Shown here in pieces: positions 59,788-64,000 of a DNA stretch of 64,000 nucleotides (its first letter is position 1; every line of letters starts with the position of its first letter). Made by a program: the position numbers and the translations under genes. The notes under the pieces were generated by a model. The model was not told the DNA's origin. It did no database searches and saw nothing but the letters and a program-made list of their open reading frames with translations. The DNA is from Planctomycetota bacterium (lineage in GTDB: Bacteria; Planctomycetota; UBA1135; UBA2386): NCBI GenBank assembly GCA_016716265.1, contig JADJWQ010000006.1, positions 1,887,501-1,951,500 of the forward strand, given 5' to 3'.

Positions 59788-62043
59788 TCAGTCGCCGAGC
59801 GTGAACTGCAAGATGTCGGAGAACGCGAACGGCACGAGGCCGCAGGACAGTCCGATCGGCAGATATGTCCAGAACTGCGCGTTCACCGTGCCACCGTAGA
59901 ACGCCGGGTCGCAGGGGATCGGCAACGGGGCGCTGATGCCACCACCGCTGGTCATGCCCAGACCCAGGAACACCTCGCCGAGCAGCGCGGTGCAGCCCAG
60001 GCCGCAATGAAACAGGATCGGCTGGCTGCCGAAGCCGACCATCAAGGTGGCCGAGGTGTCTCCGTAGCGTCCGGCGCCCGACAGGGCGAGAGCGAAGTTC
60101 GGGTTGCCGAGCGACGCCGTTCCGCCGGCGGTGGCGATCGCGCCGCCCTGTTCGCAGCTGCCGCCGAGGTTGGTGACCTGACCACCGCTGCCGAGCGCCT
60201 CGATGCGCTGCACGTAGATGTCGTGGGAGCCATTGGCGAGGTTGTGATCCTCGAAGCAGACCATGGCCTGGTCGCCCAGGCCGCCGGCCTCGAACATGCT
60301 GCCGCTGCGCACCAGGCCCACGGTGTGGGCGGTGCCGGTGATCACGTCGAATCGGCGTCCGCAGGCCGTGGGCTCGAGGTGGCGAACGTTGATTCCCGCC
60401 AGCTGGTAGTCGCTGCCGAAGCTGGTGCGATCAGCCCAGGCCATGCCGTAGAAGTCGTTGCCGAAGCAGGTCACGGTGGGACGGCGGATGTCGTCGCCGG
60501 GCCCACCGGCGGGCACGAAGCGGCACCGGAGCTGGCTGCCGGACGGGTAGGGCGGGAAGCAGGTGTACAGTTTGAACTCGCCGGTGTTGGCGTCGGCCGC
60601 GGTGAGAACGATCGTGGCGTTCGTGCCGTCGCTGGCGATGGCCGGCTCGATGTGGTCCGTGAAGGGACTGCCGTTGACTGCGGTCGGGAGACCCCGGGTC
60701 AGGTCGCGCTCGCAGGACATGAAATAGGTGAACCGCACGCCTGACTGTGGCTGCGCCCAGGCCAGCATGAATCGGCCCGCGCCGCCGCCGGTCTTGGTGA
60801 CGGTCAGACTCTCGACCTGAGCTGCGGTCGGCTGGTTGGCCGAGGCGCCCAGCTGGATGTCGTCGAAGCGGAACAGATCGATGCCGGTCCCCGGCAGAGC
60901 GACCACCAGCAGAGCGCCCGGGCCGGTGTAGCCGGCGGTCGGGTTGGATGGGACGGAGCCGATGTCTAGCGACGGGAGGGCGCTCTGGTTGGGGCGGGTC
61001 GCACCGACCTGCGTGCGCGCCACTTCGCTGTAGCTCGCCGCGTCGAGCACGACCAGCTGCTCGCTGCCGGTCGTCAGGTTGGCGAACTCGTGCCAGGCGA
61101 TGTAGATGCGTCCGCCGCTGCCGTCACCGGCGTGGGTCACGACCGGGGACTGGGACCAGGGCCCGGGAATCGAAACGCGGAACGAGCCGGCCGTCTGGCC
61201 GGTGTTCGCGTCGACGCTCACCGCCCAGATGTCACCGGTGATGGCGGAGGTGCGGGTCTCGAACACCACGAGGTACTCACCTCGCGCGGGGACGGCGGTC
61301 ACGTCGGGTGCGTAGTCGCTCCCCGAGGTGCTGATGTTGCGCTCGAAGCTGATCAGCGGATCGACGAGGATCGGCCATGCGGCTGCCGCGACCCAATCAC
61401 CGGGGAGCACCAGGTCGAGGCTGTCGCCGTCGTGCTCCAGCCAGCCCGCGCAGCGCGCGCCGTCGGCGTCGATACCGGTGACCGCACCGACCGTGACCTC
61501 GCCGGTCGGGCAGCCGTGCAGGGTGAGTCCCGCGGGGTGGCGACCGATGGCGGCTCGCAGCGTCGTGTCCAGACGCATGCGAACACGCAGGTCTCCGGTC
61601 CCGCGCACCGGTTCCGGCAGCATGACGCTGAGCGCGAGTCCGTCAGCGCGCACTTCGTAGCGCTCCTCGATCCGGCCGAGCGATCCGGCGGAATGTGAGT
61701 ACGTGACGCGGTGGTCGGCGTGGCTGTGCGATGGCACCGCACCGCGCGTCCAGCCGGTGACGGAGCCGCGCGTCACGGACTGGAGCGCCAACCAGAGCGG
61801 CGTCTCCTGAGGCGCGTCCGACCCGGCGATCGGTCGGTAGCGGGTCGCGTGCGCGTCGAACTCGACCACGTAGTCGCGGCCGCGGCCGTACAGCCCGGCG
61901 CCGGATTCAGCAAGGACCCGCTGAACCTCGAGAACGTGCGTGGGCGGGGTGCGCAGCGTATCGGTGCCGGTCGGTGCTTGGGCCGGGATGACGACCGTCA
62001 GGACGAGGCCCGCGAGAGCCTGGAAGGAGTGGTGTCGTACCAT
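59788..62043 (-). CDS. Large exported protein of unknown function with shared C-terminal module
   Basis: A 751-residue protein. The ATG at 62043 begins MVRHHSFQALAGLVLTVVIPA, a signal peptide with cleavage before Gln22; the 12 codons upstream were excluded. The N-terminal 200 residues resemble a lectin-like beta-fold (DYVVEFDAHATRYRPI, LPGDWVAAAAWPILVDPLI). Residues 240-600 are propeller-like with phrases such as YAPDVTAVPARGEYLVVFET, IYIAWHEFA and DQAMVCFEDHN, seen in exported proteins that tally values. The C-terminus (from about 615, GGSCEQGG to DILQF) is the shared module with several Cys. It converges with the FG-GAP gene. No enzyme motif is visible. Confidence 0.87.
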   Translation of the reverse strand: MVRHHSFQALAGLVLTVVIPAQAPTGTDTLRTPPTHVLEVQRVLAESGAGLYGRGRDYVVEFDAHATRYRPIAGSDAPQETPLWLALQSVTRGSVTGWTRGAVPSHSHADHRVTYSHSAGSLGRIEERYEVRADGLALSVMLPEPVRGTGDLRVRMRLDTTLRAAIGRHPAGLTLHGCPTGEVTVGAVTGIDADGARCAGWLEHDGDSLDLVLPGDWVAAAAWPILVDPLISFERNISTSGSDYAPDVTAVPARGEYLVVFETRTSAITGDIWAVSVDANTGQTAGSFRVSIPGPWSQSPVVTHAGDGSGGRIYIAWHEFANLTTGSEQLVVLDAASYSEVARTQVGATRPNQSALPSLDIGSVPSNPTAGYTGPGALLVVALPGTGIDLFRFDDIQLGASANQPTAAQVESLTVTKTGGGAGRFMLAWAQPQSGVRFTYFMSCERDLTRGLPTAVNGSPFTDHIEPAIASDGTNATIVLTAADANTGEFKLYTCFPPYPSGSQLRCRFVPAGGPGDDIRRPTVTCFGNDFYGMAWADRTSFGSDYQLAGINVRHLEPTACGRRFDVITGTAHTVGLVRSGSMFEAGGLGDQAMVCFEDHNLANGSHDIYVQRIEALGSGGQVTNLGGSCEQGGAIATAGGTASLGNPNFALALSGAGRYGDTSATLMVGFGSQPILFHCGLGCTALLGEVFLGLGMTSGGGISAPLPIPCDPAFYGGTVNAQFWTYLPIGLSCGLVPFAFSDILQFTLGD

Positions 62044-62790
62044 GGGCGGGTGGGAGGGTAGCGACCGGGCTCGCCACACAGCGCGACCAGGTCAGCATTT
62101 CAGGCTTCGATTCGCCGCCCGATCCAGGCAGAAGGCCGCAATCAGATGCGGCTTGCCGCGTTCGCAATTCCCGTCGGGGACAACATCGCGAACACCACCC
62201 GAGGCCGTATCGAGCTGGCAGCGCGAAGGTGTCGGTCGGCGTGAAGGACGGATCGAGGGGCCGAGAGGAGAGCGAGTCGCAGTCCGCGGGGGCGATGTCG
62301 ACGCGAGCGAACAACGCGCGTCGTCCGGCACGTCCTGGCTGCCGACCCGCGACGGCGTCGGGGCTCGCGTGGACGCGCGATGGGAAGGTCGCGTACGGGT
62401 TCGAACAGCAGCGGAGGCACTGGACCACCGAGCACCGCGACACCGAGCGACGGTCGCGACGCCGCGCCCCATGGGCGGACCCGAGAATACGCTGCTTCGG
62501 GGTGCACGCGCTGCTGTTGCCGCGCTGCCACACCCACCGGCAGCTGCCCACCTGGACGCAACAATGGAAATGCGGCCTCCTGCCGAGGCTGCCGGAACGA
62601 GGATGCAGCGACCCGCTCTCGGCATCATGGTTGATCCGCGCGCGCTCGGGAGGATCCTCGGACACGTCGCCCCATGCCCCGACTCGCCCTCGGCTTCGCG
62701 CTTGGCCGGGTCCGGATCGTCGACGAGCGGACCCGCCGGAGAATCGGGGGTCGCGCGGGGCAGGCAGAAGCGCTCGGCGCAGCGGGCCGC
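62044..62790. other. Long intergenic region holding one copy of a dispersed repeat
   Basis: About 750 bases between two leftward genes. It should contain the promoter of the large exported protein and the end region upstream of it. Copy B of the 70-base repeat is at 62362-62432. Frames on both strands are open for 140-290 codons but none shows a domain, and base composition is uneven. It may hold the remains of a decayed gene. Confidence 0.45.
62362..62432. repeat. Dispersed 70-base repeat, copy B
   Basis: This is the partner of 59611-59680 in direct orientation. The similarity is strongest over the last 32 bases (five differences, mostly at every third position). On the plus strand it reads EGRVRVRTAAEALDHR. 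The sequence outside this block shows only scattered similarity. Confidence 0.6.
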
Positions 62791-63552
62791 TCAGCGGGCG
62801 CGCGCGACGAAGAACTCGTAGCCGTAGCAGTCCGGGTAGCGGCGCCGCAGATCGATCTCCGTCGCCGTCAGCTCGACGACCGGGGCGCCGGTCGGGTCGC
62901 CGGCGTAGCGCGCGCGCAGCGCCGGCAGCTTCGCCGCGAGCGGCCGGTAGTAATCGTCCCACCACGCCGAGTCCGGCAGCGTGAACCGACCGAGCAGCTC
63001 GTACCCCGCAGCCGGGAACCGGTCGGCGACCTGCTGCGCTGCGGCCATCGCGGGATACTCGCTGGCGAAGAACGTGGCGACCTCCTCGGGCGGGTCGTCG
63101 CGCAGCCAGACCAGCTCGCTGACCGCGAGACAGCCAGCGGGCGCCAGCAACCGTCGCCAGCTCCATAGCGCCGCGTCGAAGCCCATCACCCAAGCTGCGC
63201 CCTCCGACCACACGAGGTCGAAGCTCGCGTCCGGGAACGGCAACTCGCGCATGTCGGCGCGCACGATCGCGACGCGATCCGCCACGCCGGCCGCCGCCGC
63301 GCGCGCAGCGAGCTCGTCGAGATACTCGCGGTAGAGGTCGACCGCGGTGAGCCGTGCCGCCGGCAGCGCACGCAGCAGCGCCAGCGTCTGCATGCCCGGC
63401 CCGCAGCCGACGTCGAGCACGCGCGGCGCGGCCGGCAGCCCCGCGCAGAGTGCGAGCGCGCGGCGCGTCGACGCGTCCGCACCGGGCCCCTGCCGCGGCA
63501 GCCCGCGCTGCACGTCGAAGAACACCTCCATCAGGCGGGCGGAATCGTCCAT
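62791..63552 (-). CDS. SAM-dependent methyltransferase (class I)
   Basis: A 253-residue cytoplasmic enzyme of the methyltransferase 11/25 type. Motif I, binding SAM, is VLDVGCGPGMQT (residues 45-56); an acidic residue closes strand two (AVDLYREY), ADMRELPF is motif III-like and FDLVWSEGAAWVMGF is motif IV. The C-terminal part (LPDSAWWDDYYRPL, YPDCYGYEFFVARA) resembles small-molecule methyltransferases of the UbiE/cyclopropane-like group, but the substrate cannot be named. The ATG at 63552 was chosen just before MDDSARLMEVFFD; it is intact and of normal length. It diverges from the SGNH gene at the window edge. Confidence 0.9.
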   Translation of the reverse strand: MDDSARLMEVFFDVQRGLPRQGPGADASTRRALALCAGLPAAPRVLDVGCGPGMQTLALLRALPAARLTAVDLYREYLDELAARAAAAGVADRVAIVRADMRELPFPDASFDLVWSEGAAWVMGFDAALWSWRRLLAPAGCLAVSELVWLRDDPPEEVATFFASEYPAMAAAQQVADRFPAAGYELLGRFTLPDSAWWDDYYRPLAAKLPALRARYAGDPTGAPVVELTATEIDLRRRYPDCYGYEFFVARAR

Positions 63553-63779
63553 CGGGATCGTCGATCGGGAGCACCGGCGCGCTACCGCCGGAGCGGCACG
63601 CCGCGACTCGGAGTCACCATACGCGTGCCCGGCGCGCCGGCATCGGCAGTTCTCGGCACTGGCAGCGGAGCAGCGCGTCGCTCCGCCGTGTGCCCGACCG
63701 CGCACCGCCCTGCCGCGCGCTGTCGGCGGCGCGCGGCCCGGGCTACGATCCGGCCGCCGACACGCCCCCCCCCTGCTCG

Positions 63780-64000
63780 ATGACCTCGCGCCCGACTGAC
63801 CGCGCCCCCCGCGCCCGCCGCCGGCTCGGCTCCCTGGGTATCGCGCTCGGCCTGCTGCTCGCGCTCGTCACGTTCGAGCTGCTGCTGCAGGGCATCGCGT
63901 TCGCGCTGTGGCTCGGCGGCGACCGCAGCGGCGGGGCGGCCGACGGCCGGCAGGTCGTGCTGTGCGTCGGCGATTCGAATACCTACGGGGTCGGCGCCGC
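63780..64000 (+). CDS. SGNH/GDSL-family hydrolase, start only (cut by window end)
   Basis: The first 73 codons of a gene running out of the window. After MTSRPTDRAPRARRRLG, a charged head, comes one hydrophobic segment (about 20-44) that anchors or exports the protein. Then VVLCVGDSNTYGVGA appears, the block I of SGNH hydrolases with nucleophile Ser in GDS. In planctomycetes such proteins are often single-span membrane esterases or acyl-modifying enzymes, sometimes with TPR repeats downstream. Blocks II-V lie beyond the window, so the subfamily is open. Confidence 0.8.
   Translation, partial: MTSRPTDRAPRARRRLGSLGIALGLLLALVTFELLLQGIAFALWLGGDRSGGAADGRQVVLCVGDSNTYGVGA

Overview
The window is about 70% GC, densely coding and looks chromosomal. 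It suggests a Planctomycetota bacterium, probably from the deep-branching group that includes Rohdeia/Engelhardtia and Saltatorellus. The basis is a run of large exported beta-propeller proteins that share an unnamed C-terminal beta-sandwich, a Ser/Thr kinase with WD40 repeats, FHA proteins, and an envelope with LPS genes (two LptF/LptG permeases, an LpxL-type acyltransferase, a WaaP-like kinase). This placement is inference from gene content. No rRNA, tRNA, intact insertion sequence, CRISPR array or origin was recognised.

Layout. 0.5-9.3 kb: four exported or membrane-anchored proteins (a propeller protein, a carboxypeptidase-regulatory-like repeat protein, an ELWxxDGT-repeat protein, another propeller protein). 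9.3-15.6 kb: a cation diffusion facilitator, a nidogen-like exported protein, a short-chain dehydrogenase and two more exported propeller proteins. 15.8-19.3 kb: a translationally coupled operon of papain-like (C39) peptidase, RLAN/RimK ATP-grasp ligase and GCS2 ligase, a predicted amide-bond-forming pathway. 19.3-27 kb: an M14 carboxypeptidase, two tandem exported paralogues (one with a 30-bp minisatellite in its signal-peptide region), an Fe-S protein and a membrane-anchored protein. 27-33.4 kb: an FHA-GAF-degenerate AAA+-Fis regulator, a cysteine desulfurase, MutS and a 38-residue membrane protein. 33.4-38.1 kb: the LPS cluster. 38.1-45 kb: a C69 dipeptidase, an FHA membrane protein, a broken propeller gene and an FHA-CAP fusion. 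45.2-52 kb: a sigma54-type ATPase without a DNA-binding domain coupled to a UvrD/PcrA helicase, then the kinase-WD40 receptor. 52-64 kb: a broken Rpn-family nuclease gene, an esterase-CBM protein, three more exported propeller or repeat proteins, a methyltransferase and the start of an SGNH hydrolase, with several long gene-poor gaps.

How the genes work together. Three themes recur. First, export: fourteen proteins have predicted signal peptides, and in every one the best cleavage site leaves Gln as the first mature residue; most of the propeller proteins end in one related C-terminal module. Second, signalling: three FHA proteins (two with altered phosphothreonine-binding residues), a receptor-like kinase and two NtrC-type ATPases, one lacking its ATP-binding motif and one lacking its DNA-binding domain. 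Third, peptide chemistry: the C39/RimK/GCS2 operon plus M14 and C69 peptidases. Start codons are often GTG or TTG and Shine-Dalgarno sequences are patchy, so several starts are uncertain; this is stated in each entry.
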